Part shown: positions 10,700 through 21,860 of the stretch, in pieces
Position numbering within the stretch: the first letter of the stretch is position 1
Layout of the letters: every line of letters starts with the position of its first letter
DNA from: Poa pratensis
Taxonomy: Eukaryota; Streptophyta; Magnoliopsida; Poales; Poaceae
Direction of reading: 5' to 3'
Assembly: GCA_947311845.1 (NCBI GenBank)
Contig: CAMZMU010000035.1
Span: 5,122,344-5,186,343 of the forward strand
DNA: 64,000 nucleotides
Notes under the pieces: generated by a model
The model's database searches: none
Seen by the model: only the letters and a program-made list of their open reading frames with translations
What the model was told of the DNA's origin: nothing
Translations under genes and position numbers: made by a program

Positions 10700-12269
10700 C
10701 CTTCGCACAGCTAACACAGTTGTTAAATAGCAATTGTCTCGTGCATATGGAGACGATGATGATCGTGATTGACGCTGGAACACAGGCAGAGGAACTGCCA
10801 CAAGAAAAACGGGCACTTGGCAGATGGCAGCTCTCTTGCTGTTTCGTCGAAAAAGAATTGTGGGCTCCATGGTGTCATCATCGTTCATGGTGATCTATCA
10901 TAGTTATGTCGACCATTCTCTTCGTCATCCCCTGGCGTCAACCGTGGAGAACCGACGATGGATCCCCAATGGAGGAGACTGGGTTTTATATACATAGCAA
11001 AGAGCTTTACTCTGTTGATTTATAAAGATGACCTAGTTAGGCCATCGAGCAGCACAGATCCGAGGCAGGATGACCTGAGGTAGTTTGGATGTTTGCAAGA
11101 AGAATTTATTATAAGTGACTCTCAGTTCGTGAATATGTCTGTCGAGTTTTCAAGTCAAATTAAATTTGCATTAGGATTTAGGAGTAGAAAAAAAGATGAG
11201 CCAATTACAACGTCATGAATTATGTCATATATAACAAAAGTAACTTTATTAATTATGGTTGCACTTGTAGGATTTGCCAGTTGTCACTCCAAAAGCGTTC
11301 ACACACACAATTTGTCAAAAATTATAAGGTCTTTTTCTTTTAAAGGTAACTTTCAATTTTCAGGGTAAAAAAAAAAGCTTCAATACTAGATTTATTCAAG
11401 TTAGCTAGTTACAAATAGATCGATGCGACCAATATAATAACTGAGAATTACACATTCCATCCTGATACCTGCTGTTCGAAGATAGCTTTTGAATAATTTC
11501 AAGAAGGACCGACACGAGTTATTAGCATAGAACCACCACATTTCCAGTGAAAGTTCGAAAAACCACCACTTTGTGTTTTGATCACAAAAAATCACCAGTA
11601 TTCACGACATTTGTTGCAATGTGCGCTAAGCTGGGATTGAATACGAAATTGACAGCGATTCTGACAGCGGACCCACGTAACAGGATGACGTGGCACTGTT
11701 GACTTTTCAGCCCGATTTAAAAAAAGAAAAAAGAGGCCAAGGCCCCCGTTTCCCAACTCCCAGAAATGGCCGCGACGGCGCCGCTCCTGGAATCACATAA
11801 CCATAAATATTTTTGACAATCACAACAGCAAAACACCTTGCTGAAACAGATAACGCATGAACAAAAATTCAACACAATACTTCAACAGGGAGCTAGAAGC
11901 ATAAATAAACAGGCAGAGGCATCACGATTTAAGAGGTCACAGAGATCAGGATAGCACATGTCAAGTGAAAGGGGAGCAGCACTGCCTCTGTCTCAGAAAC
12001 TGAATCAGCTAGCTGTTGCGAAAATGGCTACGAGTACTAAAACTTCAATGAGAAACAGATGTATAATGTATGATCAGATTGTCAGACTGGAGACATGAAG
12101 CCTATGCAGAAAGAGCATGCTTGCGTGTCACCCTCCTAATTTCTCATGGGTGAATAGATTGGTGCTATATGTATAAAGGATACTATTGTTGTAGAATATG
12201 TACCTGTGCTGTGACATCAAAATTTGGAGCCTCCTATTTGTCAAAACTGATTTCTCCTCTACTAAATTG
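10700..12269. other. Intergenic, no gene seen (copy 1)
   Basis: This stretch is AT-rich intergenic sequence with short frames only. A part near 11520-11720 (an accaccac...aaaatcaccag type stretch) resembles dispersed Triticeae repeats, but I cannot define element ends. Confidence 0.4.
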
Positions 12270-14442
12270 TCAAACTAACTGATGTACATGTAATTTGTCC
12301 TGGATTGAAGAAGAGGCATATGGCCGAGGACCGGAAGATCTGGCAGGGTACAATCGTTGATGGCTCTTAAGATGATCAACTCCGTGTCTCCTAAGAGCAT
12401 TTGGATTGACACCTGCCTTGTGAGCAGCAACAACTCCAATAGCTTCCCAGTAGTTCTGAACATTCAGCTGGGGAGAAAAAGAACGATGCAGCTTAGAATT
12501 ACTTGCATACAGGAGTGAATTGTGTGGCAGAAATAGGACTTGAAGAATGATTATCAAGACATATTACATACCGCTTCTATACTGAATTTATCTGGGGTAT
12601 CATCAAGAACCGTCTCATTTTCTTGAACAGTAATGATCAAGGGCTGCACAATGACAAATAAATATTACTACCACAATTATGCAAGATAAGAATGGCGAAT
12701 GAATGGTACAATTGGTTCTGTGATTAGCTTCACACACCATGACCAATATCTGTATACACACTATATTCAGTTGTAATTCCAATGGTAAAATACATAATCA
12801 GTAATGTGCCCAGAAGAATGCTACCTTGTTCTTTCTTGCAGTACGAGCAAAAGCAAGAGTACCATCACCTCCACATGCGTCTTTTGGAATAATCACACTA
12901 GCAACATCACTAGCCACTATGCAGCTATTGTCCAAGATCCCCTGCCTCCTCGTCACATACTGAGGAGCACTGCTTAACCCCGCGAGCACACAAGGTAGAA
13001 AGGTATAACCAATCTGTTATAAAACGTCAACAAGAGTAAACGAAGAAACAAGTGGTGAGAATAATCAGCACTATGTACTGCTTAGTTTGGCATTGGAGTT
13101 CTGCCACTGTTGTTCATCACTAAGAATATTACCTATAAATATTCTACTCAAATGCACAAGCAATTTGGCCTACGGCATAGATACCTCTTCTGCAGCAGAT
13201 CTTGGGGACACTGATGGGCTGAGTGGCGGGGGTAACACCGCTGGAGCATGAGCAGCAGGGATTTTGAATTCTTTCACAATTAGGTGACTGATAATTGCTT
13301 CAACACCTGCTAACAGATCAACTCCCTGCATACATCAGTCAACAACGTGCAAGCTGAGAGGGTGAAACATCAAACATGCATGGAGAAGATAGGTAGTCGT
13401 ACTACTACGATACATTTCAGAGAAAGAAAAGGGTAACCGAGAAATAAGATGCAGCCAAGAAATACCTTTCCTTCGCGATAAAAGTCTAGCTCATCAGGAT
13501 CATCATCTGGAAAGCGCGTAACAACTGCCACAGCGTTCACGCCCGAATGTTTCACTAGCGCGTCAACCGCTCTAAACAGAGAATCGGAGTTCCCAACACT
13601 CCCCGTCGACTTCCCACATTTCGGATCGTACCATGTCTTGATCTACGCCAAACATGAGCAATTCATACATCAAGACTGAATATCGGTACACTACCGAGGA
13701 ATCGGGTAATATTCTGAACCAGCACGTCAAAGAATAGAATGCACACCTCCAGAGGAGCATCTGTGACAGCGTACTCGACCAGAGGGAGGCCGAGGGAAGC
13801 CCTCGCGGCGTCGGCGACCTGCAGGTGGCGGAGCCGGAGATCCTCCTCGATTCCGGAGTCCAGCACCAGGCCTACCTGGGTTAAATCAGTCACAATGCGT
13901 TCATGTTAAAACATAGTGGTAGCTCACAATCACAATTGCGGCGAAGTGGTTGGTGTGGGTGTGTGAGATGAGTCAGCAATCATCAGCAGTGTGTCACTGA
14001 CCTTGTTCTGGTGGACTGGTTGGAGAGCCCAGGCGCCCTCGGCGAACCTGTCGAGGGCGTATCCCTCCACGTAAAGCGTATTGGGCATCGGCCAGTACAG
14101 CATCGCGGCGTTGAGCACCTAGCGTACGTGAGCGTGGGGGATTCAGCAATCGGAGAAGTTCCAACAGAGCAAACGGTGAGAGATTACGGAACTCACATTG
14201 GGGTGGGATATGACGCAGTCGGCGACGGCGGAGAGGGCGCGCGCCACGGGGAGGGCGTCGCCGGCGAAGCCCCCCACGGCGGCGCCGACGCCCGTGGGGA
14301 CCACCAGGACGGAAGTGTATGGCCTCCTGAAGGAAGCGGGCCGCGCGTCCGCGGAAGCGGATAGGGAATGCGCCCGGGCGCGGCGGCGCGGCGGCGGGAG
14401 GCGGGCGGGGAGGAACGGCGGCCGCGCGAGGTGGAGCGCCAT
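12270..14442 (-). CDS. DUF3326 family protein, plastid-targeted, 8 exons (copy 1)
   Basis: Eight exons join to 422 residues: 14442-14197, 14118-14002, 13875-13747, 13642-13466, 13325-13185, 13013-12825, 12643-12572 and 12467-12270. Every intron is GT-AG and phase 0. The first 45 or so residues are Arg/Ser/Ala-rich, like a chloroplast transit peptide. The body carries conserved DUF3326 stretches: VVPTGVGAAVGGFAGDALP, LYWPMPNTLYVEGYALDRF, GIEEDLRLRHLQVADAARAS, AVVTRFPDDD, GVDLLAGVEAIISHL, CGGDGTLAFARTARKNKPL and NYWEAIGVVAAHKAGVNPNA. The family is shared by cyanobacteria and plants and its biochemical role is unknown. An in-frame ATG nine codons upstream (14469) is possible. Copy 2 differs by one synonymous Tyr codon that I could see. 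The 440 bp upstream is shared with the divergently oriented peptide gene. Confidence 0.9.
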
Positions 14443-14807
14443 TGTTCTTTCACCGGAACTCGCGAGCAAAGAGAGCGCGGAAGCGCGGGGAGATAAGGTT
14501 GGACCACGCCAGCCCGGCCCACGATTTGGCTGGCCAATTAATCCCTACAAATGGGCCAGACATGCCGACCCGTCTTCCTTGTAAATTTCCAACGGGTCAC
14601 GACGACGCGCCATGAACAGCTCACCGAGAGCAGCGCATGCAGCTGCCTCTGTTTCTACTGGCAATTCCTTGGCAAGTTCTACGTGGCCTTGGGCCCAACG
14701 AAGAAACACATGAACAAGGAGGGAGATGCCTGATGCCATGCACAAGGCGAAGAATATTCCCGCCATCGATCAATCGTCCACGCACCAGTGTTTGCGCGCG
14801 AAAACCC

Positions 14808-14817
14808 TATATATAAA
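14808..14817 (+). promoter_or_regulatory. TATA box of microexon peptide gene (copy 1)
   Basis: tatatataaa lies 65 nt before the ATG at 14882. It supports a real transcription unit starting near 14840. Confidence 0.6.
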
Positions 14818-14881
14818 CACACACGGCACCAGTCCTACGTATCAGTAACCTTGGACCAACACTCACACATACACAAGCGCA

Positions 14882-16010
14882 ATGGCTTCGGCGGTGAACA
14901 CCTGCCTTCTTCTTCTGCTTCTCGTCCTCCTCGCTCCTCGCCCCGGCAGCGCCTCCCCCCGCTCCTTCGTTTTGGTGTCCCGCTCCTCCACCATACCTTC
15001 CGGTGAAGCGCCTTGCTACTACTCAAGCTCATACATACTACTGTATACAAAAGAAAATTACTTTGCGCTCCTTAACTAATTAATCACATATTCACATTGT
15101 GGTTGCGCATACACGTACGCGTGCATTATTATGTTTCTCTAATGAACCACTGCGTGGGGCGAATACTTCCATTCCTACGGGTGAACCACCTTGCATTGAT
15201 CCATCTAATTAACATAACGAGTTAGTGTACCTATGGTTCGTACTTGATCGCGTCCACTAACATGCATGTCTGTATTTTGTAGGAGAGGGCGGTGGGATAG
15301 AAAAGCCGGGAGTGAACCCTCCTGGTAAATTACGTGGAGCGAATTCACCGATATGAAATCATTTTTCTATGTTGATATGTTTTCCTCAGCATTCACCGAT
15401 TAACTCGGTATTATATAGGGGATGGAGGCGGAATAGAAAGGCCACTGCGTGGAGCGAATTCATCCATTCCTACAGGTGAACTACCTTGCATTGATCACAT
15501 CCCCATAGTGTCTTGATCACCGTCATACTTATCGCATATGCCCGGCGAGAGAAAAAAAAGATACTATATTACATAGTGCAAGATAGAAATTGAACTATTA
15601 TATTGCTTATGCGCAGAGAGTGGGTAAGTGTAATGGTGGTTTGAAGTTCATTTGTGTTTATTAACATGTCTATTTTGTAGGAGATGGCGCTGGGATGGAA
15701 AAGCCGGGAGTGAACCCTCCTGGTAAATTACCTTGCGCTGATACATATGAAATCAGCTATGTTCATATATATGTTTCCCTCAGCATTCACCTATTAACAT
15801 CGCATCCCCCATAGTGTTGTGACCATGTTCATACTTATCGCATATGCTGGCAAAAAGAAAATTAAGATACTGTATTACATAGTGCAAGAAATAAATTGAA
15901 TATATTATCTCCTTAGGTGTCTAACCACATACAGAGTAGTGTGTGTATCATCATACATATGGAATGATTGAGTTCATCTCGTTACAGGAGGCAAAGGAGA
16001 TGGCGTGTGA
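14882..16010 (+). CDS. Small secreted Gly/Pro-rich repeat peptide, microexon gene (copy 1)
   Basis: By eye the exons are 14882-15002, 15283-15324 (42 nt), 15419-15475 (57 nt), 15681-15722 (42 nt) and 15988-16010. All junctions are GT-AG in phase 1, so each internal exon is symmetric. Exon 1 encodes a signal peptide (CLLLLLLVLLAPRPGSA) and SPRSFVLVSRSSTIPSG. The microexons encode EGGGIEKPGVNPPG, a longer form ending RPLRGANSSIPTG, and DGAGMEKPGVNPPG; the last exon adds GKGDGV and a stop. The product is about 94 residues with repeated PGVNPPG, a possible hydroxyproline-type secreted peptide. A decayed extra microexon lacking its acceptor sits near 15144-15180. Exon 1 and the last exon resemble aspartic protease ends (see findings). 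I know of no family match. Expression is unproven. Confidence 0.6.
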
Positions 16011-16503
16011 TGTTCGTGCAGAGAAGACTGGATTTGTCTCCAATCACTGCCGATCAAACCACGAGGACTAGCGCGTCAATTGTATCTACGCACTCATAGT
16101 TGTTTACTAAACACTGCACTACGCATCTAGTTTTATTTCCTTCAAAGATGCATATGTAATGTAATAAGAGTACTCTTGAAAGGAGTCGTTGTGAAGTGTG
16201 ATTTGGAGTTGTATCTGCACTAATGGCTGTGCTACTTCTTAATTATATGAATATTGTGTAGATTAACGCCACCTAAGTTTCAAACTATGAATTCTGGATT
16301 TTTGATACTCCTCAAATTATAGCAAAATATCAGTGCCATTTTTAGTTAACCGACTATATGTAACGGAAGAATTCACAACAAAATTGGCTGAACATTGATC
16401 TGAGCTCATAGAAATTTTGTACTGTACTATATAATTGGCTGAACATTATCTAAGTTCGTTTACTACATATAACAACGAAATCCTCGATGATGCATGGGTT
16501 GGG
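16011..16503. other. 3' region between convergent genes (copy 1)
   Basis: This is AT-rich sequence between the peptide gene and the convergent DUF1668-like gene. The out-of-frame protease C-terminus relic runs into it as far as 16071. Around 16287 is the empty site that carries a retroposon in copy 2. Confidence 0.5.
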
Positions 16504-17561
16504 TTACATCCAGAAGGCGGTATCAAAACTGATGTCATCGCCGGGCACCTCGTAGTACCGATCAGGGCGGTGAGCTGTGGTGGTGAGCTCCCCGTCCTCG
16601 TCGTACTTGACACGGAACATGGAGAGGCGAAGCACGCTCGTCGCCATGTCCTCGACCAGTAGGTCCTCCACGAGGTAGTACTCGCCGCGGTCGGACATGT
16701 ACACGAGCCGATCCTCGGGGCTGGGCCAGTCGGACGTGTCCTCCCGGAGCAGCGTCTCTTTGCTGACCTTCCACTCCGGCGGCTGCCGGCTCGCGCTCGC
16801 CGCGGACGTGACGCGGAACGCGCACAGGTGACCGTCCGTAGTGTCCAGCGTGCAGCGGTCGCGGTGGAAGCCGACCCACGCGTCCAGCTGGGCGTCGTAG
16901 TGTCCGCGGCCTATGAACGGCAGCTCCCAGTAGCCACGGCGCTTCCACTTGCCGCTCCCCGTGCCGTAGGTGAAGGTGCCCACGTCCACCAGCGCCCCGC
17001 CCGCGGACACGAAGATGGTGCGCCCCCGGGGGTGGACGGCGTACGAGGTGATGCTCGCGGCGTGGAAGGGGAGTTCGGTATGGGGATCGTTGCAGCTCCA
17101 AGAAAAGCCTGGGGAGTTAGGCAAGGCCCGCCATTTCCACAGCTTGTCCTCCTTCGTGGCGCCGGCCCGCAGGCAGTGCAGGCCTCCCGGGAAGTGCACC
17201 TCGCAGCCGTAGCAGCTGTGGTAATTGTGCGAATGCGATTCGAACACGTAGAGCGTGTCCCCGGCGGCCACAACTCGATCGGGACTGTCGTGGTGATTGT
17301 ATATCGCCGACGAACAAGGTCCGACGTGGCCAGCTCCGCCGTCTTGGTGTCGTAGATGGCGGTCACGCCTTTGTGGGCCTGCCAGGGGTAGGCGCCCATG
17401 CCAACGATGCTGCTGCCCAGGGCGGCGAACTGCGTCCATCTTGCAGTCCCCGTAAAGCGGACGGCGGGAGAGTCAGGCAGTGAACCACTTTTACCATCGG
17501 TGATGAGCAGAACGAGGCTACGACGCGGTGGTGCACCAGTGGAAGTTTGTGACGGAGTGGT
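16504..17561 (-). pseudogene. DUF1668-like protein, frameshifted copy 1
   Basis: Minus-strand reading gives a grass-type protein resembling DUF1668. It contains TFTYGTGSGKWKRRGYWELPF, GHYDAQLDAWVGFHRD, GHLCAFRVTS, DRLVYMSDRGEYYLVEDL and ends SFDTAFWM. A 1-nt deletion near 17310 relative to copy 2 breaks the N-terminal third. No ATG is available upstream of residue GMGAYPWQAH, and the frame closes at 17562, so the 5' end is probably lost. A LINE insertion lies just upstream. The function of the family is unknown. The assignment to DUF1668 is from memory of the family pattern. Confidence 0.6.
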
Positions 17562-17639
17562 TCACGGCAGTAACGAAGGTCAAAGAACACACTATACACT
17601 AGCTGCAGTCTAAACACGTAAATAGCTCAGTACAAACAT

Positions 17640-18965
17640 CTACTCGTATAAATCTATCAAACGCAAAGGACGCCTTATTCTGATCAACAGTGTTGCCACT
17701 GCCACTGCCACATATTTCCTGACTGCTTTCCCTGCCGAGAAGTGGATGATCAAGAAATTTGACAAGCTCAGGCGCAATTTTTTTTGGGCACCTGAAGAGG
17801 AAGCCACGGGGACAAATGTCTGGTTAGTTGGAAGAAAATCTGTGCACCTCAGGAGTATGGTGGCCTCAGTATCAAAGACCTTGAAGCGTTCAGCCGTGCT
17901 TTGCGATTGCGCTGGGAGTGGTTTAGATGGGATGAACAAGACAGACTTTGGAAGGGGAAGGCCACGTCGTGTGACAAGTTGGACAAGGCTTTGTTCCAGG
18001 CTTGCACGACCATTTCTTTAGGGGATTGGCCTACTGCCAAGTTCTGGACAGATATGAGTGGCTTCACGGATATGCGCCAATTTCCTTAGCACCTCTGATC
18101 TACCCTCTTGCTGCTAGAAAAAACTTGAATGTCAAGGAGGCTCTCTCAGATGGAAGATGGGAGAGAGGTTTACACCGGATAACTTCAGAAGCGCAACTTG
18201 ACCAATATTTCGAGCTTTGGCAGCAAATTCAGCATGTTGACCTTACTCAAGAGAGGGATACCGTGGTCTGGAATCTCACCTCAAATGGGCAATACTCTGC
18301 GAAATCTGCCTATCATGCTCAGTTCCAAGGGAGATTACAACAACCAGACCTGAATGCTGCCTGGAAAGTTAGGGCCGAAGGGAAAGTGAGGTTCTTTTTC
18401 TGGTTGCTCCTGCAAAACCGAAATTGGACTGCTGATCGCCTGAGAAATAGGGGGTGGCCTCATGATGATACTTGCTGCTTGTGCCACCAGGAGTTGGAGA
18501 CTGCTAATCACCTAGCTCTTCACTGTTCTTTTACTAAGGAGGTATGGAACTTCTTCACATGCACCATCATGCCTTTGATCCATCTCCTGTGTCTTTCCAA
18601 TTCCGTTGGTGAGTGGTGGAGCAAGATTCGGAGACGTCCCGTCTCTGAACAGGTGAAGAAAGACACCTCCATTGCGATTTACATCTTTTGGCATGTTTGG
18701 AAAGAGCGAGGCCGGCGTATTTTCCAGGAAAAGACCCTTGATGCAGCCTCGATTGCTGCTTTGATCAAATCTGACGTGGAGTTGTTGTACATCCCTGTTA
18801 GCACCTTTCCTTAGTGTGTTGCCTGGTGTTGGGTTTACGAGTACATAGCGTGTTGAGTTGCTCATTTTGGAGCGTGTGTTGTAAAGGTTTCTTCCAAACC
18901 TGGTTGTACTTGTTTCTCTCTCTCTAATAATGCAAAAGCAGAGCGCCTGCTGTTCCCGTTAAAGA
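17640..18965 (+). mobile_element. 5'-truncated LINE, RT C-terminus and zf-RVT (copy 1)
   Basis: The translated frame begins around INSVATATATYFLTAFPAEKW, continues KFDKLRRNFFWAPEEEA and LSIKDLEAFSRALRLRWEW, then shifts frame near 18050. It goes on through GQYSAKSAYHAQFQG, FFFWLLLQNRNWTADRL and the zinc-finger-like CCLCHQELETANHLALHC to the stop at 18814. These are the C-terminal parts of a plant non-LTR retrotransposon ORF2. A short A-ended tail follows near 18965. Copy 1 also lacks one G near 17809. The element is dead and sits beside the damaged 5' end of the DUF1668-like gene. Confidence 0.85.
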
Positions 18966-19834
18966 AAATTACAACACGAAAGTTGTGCGAAACGAAAAGT
19001 TTAATCTACTCATCAAAGGAACTAAGTACAACGGATTTGATAAAATTCGTCCAATAAAAGGCAAACATCGGTCCAAAATTGAGAAGTTACAGTTGACGAA
19101 ACTCGAACCGAGCAAGGAACAGAACCTACTCCTCGGCGCGCATATTTTTTATGTACACTTTATTTTGAATCGAACAACATTTATGTAGATTATATAAGTC
19201 ACTAAGTGAAGCAGCGGAGCCACCCCACGTGCACCCATGTGGGTTTTTCGTCTCTAACGAGTCTGGCTCTGAAAAAACAGCCAAATTGAGCATTCTTTAA
19301 CCCTCGAGTGCTTTAAAATTCACGCTGACCAACAATATGGAGTGGGCTGGATAACCAAACAGACTAGAACTTGCATCGAACAATGGAAGACGAGGCCTTC
19401 CAGAAAAACAAAAACGCCCCATGTCTACATCGTGTCATCCGTGATCTCATCTTCCAAGCCGAAGCATCATCATCATTAATTCATCAGGCTGGTGCTGCAG
19501 TGCCTACGAAAACTACGGTCCATATTATTTGTAGTGTAGGTAAGTCTAGGGCATGGACACAAAAGATTGAGCGAGGAAAATGTTCAACTTTGTATAGACC
19601 CATTTCTAAGTGTAAGCCGATGGATTAGTCTCTACTGGTTAATATTGTAAGAAACTTTTCATATTTTAATCTTGACCATCAAAATTATAATCAACTAGGT
19701 ATATACTTTTAGCAAATAACCATATCGTATTTTACCGTTTGTACTCGCTACAATTTAGGAAACAAACATCATGTGCCTCCCGATCCGGATATTTTTTGTA
19801 CTACAACAAACGTGAATTTGACTCTACATCAAGG
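18966..19834. other. Intergenic, no gene seen (copy 1)
   Basis: Short frames only. The open frame at 19371-19628 has no recognisable domain and is probably chance. Confidence 0.4.
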
Positions 19835-19977
19835 TTTTGGTTATCGATAGGAAAATTTCCCAAGGGGTGTCGTTACCACGGTTACCGGAAAATCCCGACC
19901 GATTACCTGACGAAAATGAAAACCAAAAATTTGATTTCAATTTTTTTGTTCCTAGTATGACTATTTGCAAAGAGTTT
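19835..19977. mobile_element. Truncated TIR element at duplication end (copy 1)
   Basis: This is the left part of the TIR element that is complete at 47876-48139. The left terminus gttttggttatcgatagg is present. Homology stops at 19977, inside the element, where the duplication ends. Confidence 0.6.
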
Positions 19978-21860
19978 TGTTCCCAAGAGGTCGCATAAAT
20001 GATATCTTTTGCATGATGGTGACGAAAGGGATAGAGGAAATATCCACCTTCCTTCTACGAAGCCTTGAAATTTAGTTTTTGTCACGAAGATAAAGACTAT
20101 TCTCTTTTATTTTGTGTATCTTTGACATCTGTATAGCAGCAACTGATATGTTTTCACAGTGTATGAATATGATGCAAAATGAATGAAATATATTTTATAT
20201 TTGCTACTGGACGAGGAGTGTTTTTTATATTTGTATGGGTTACAGCCTATGCAAATCCTATAGGCATGGTCTTGCAAATTCTGAACTTGTGTGATGGTTC
20301 CTAAAACACACGACTCACTTTGAACTAAATGTGTGGTGATTTATTACACACACACGACTGACTTGAGTTAAAAGTGTGTGATTATAACAAAATACACACG
20401 GCTGCATTCGCGAAACTGTGTCTAGCATATCGCACATGATTTGTCTAAAATTTCGGAGTGCGATGATAGACATCCCATTGCCAACCCACCGATCGTGACA
20501 CATGAATTAATCGTGTGTGATGGGCGATATTAATCATGAGCAATTTATTGATCTGCATAGTGTGTGCTATACTTGTATGGCCGGTGCGCGGTTTTATTTT
20601 TTATTTTGTTTTGCTGCTGTTGCCAAACGATTATATGATAGCTCATGTACCAAGCTCAGACCTTGTGCTTTCTATACTGGTAGAGATTTTGACCCTTTTC
20701 TCTATAAGAGAACACTTCAAATACTTCAATCCATATGTTTAGAAGCAATGTCATTTGTGAGCCAACGAGGCAAAGATGAACTAGAATAGCTTTTCTCAAA
20801 AAGGGGAGCATTGCACACAACCCTTTTATCAGAAAAAATGAAACAAATCCAAAACCTCATGCCTCGTGACAATATATACACGAGGTTACCACTATCCATA
20901 TGGTAAAAACATAATCAAAGAGGAAATACACATATGTTAGGAAAAATCCTTCAAGAAAGAATTGACAAATGTGCGCCGATGATGACGAGTCGAATCTTAG
21001 GTCTAGTTCGGTATTTTCATCACCACAGACAAGTTTCGAGCCACCAACTTCAGCAAGGTCACGATGCAAGGGCGCATCGGTATTGTCAGAAATGTTTCAT
21101 CCAAAATGTGCAAAACACGGTGGTGACGGTGCTACCATCATCCCTAGTTCGGCCAACGACCCAGTGCTAATCAGATGCCGGCAGAGGAGAAACTTGAAAT
21201 CGATAACGTCCCATACCACCACCACACCAGCCACTTCTGCACCACTTTGGATTCAGCAGCAACAAGCATGACTTGACACCATGAAGTAGACGTCGTAAGT
21301 ACCACATGGCAAGATCAAGATTCAAACATGACTTGACGTCTCGGTACGTATGAGATGTCGTAGATCGCTACCGTCGGCTAGGTAAACTTGAGGCCTCCGA
21401 TGAAACTGTTGTGCTTTTATCTAGCTTAGCTTACTACTTGAGTGGTCTTGTAAACTCTTAAGCTCTGTTTCCCCTGAGTGAGCCGGGCACGTTGTGCCGT
21501 CTAACAAAACCCGTCGTGCGTAGATAAAGTTGGTAGGGTTGAGGGTCGAAATGAGGTATGCTTGACGATTTTCCTCCGAAACTATAGACACCGATTCGGA
21601 CTGCAGTACCCCCATGGAAAAACAAAAACTTCCACATCTTATTCAACGTTGCGTGAAAACACACCATTCCAATCATGAGCAAGCATTTACAACAGCAAAA
21701 CGCAAAAAACACATCGATCTGATCAGCGCCAAAAACACAAAGTAACAAGAGGGGATCAGACCGGAAAGATCGATCGACCCGTTTTTATTGTGACGGCCAG
21801 GAGCGCGGCTCGCACATCGACAGCGATCGATGAACGCGGCCGTTCTAGCGAGCGAGCTAG
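19978..21860. other. Single-copy gene-free region
   Basis: No gene can be supported. A stretch at 20290-20540 repeats short motifs around acacacgactnacttgannt and tgtgtgat in direct and inverted orientation, and may be a degraded MITE. The remaining frames have no recognisable domain. Confidence 0.4.

Larger units (their letters stand above)
1..19977. repeat. Segmental duplication, copy 1 (left end outside window)
   Basis: This segment aligns co-linearly and almost base for base with 27870-48020. The offset is 27869 at the start and drifts through small indels to 27876 across most genes, then jumps by about 164 where copy 2 carries a retroposon. The left boundary lies outside the window. The right boundary is sharp: the sequences agree up to gactatttgcaaagagttt and then diverge completely. 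Differences are mostly 1-4 nt deletions in this copy, with the densest visible cluster at about 780-2290. It could be a real recent duplication or partly an assembly or consensus artefact. Confidence 0.93.

Noticed and set aside
14011..14584. Plus-strand frames (117 and 128 residues) over DUF3326 exons 1 and 2
   Set aside because: They are antisense shadows. The minus strand carries conserved DUF3326 blocks with consistent splice sites.
19371..19628. 85-residue open frame, present in both duplicate copies
   Set aside because: Conservation between copies only reflects the recent duplication. There is no domain, signal peptide or promoter evidence.
20290..20540. Possible CRISPR-like or short tandem array with cacacgactnactt motifs
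   Set aside because: The repeats are few, uneven and in both orientations, as in a decayed MITE; this is eukaryotic DNA.
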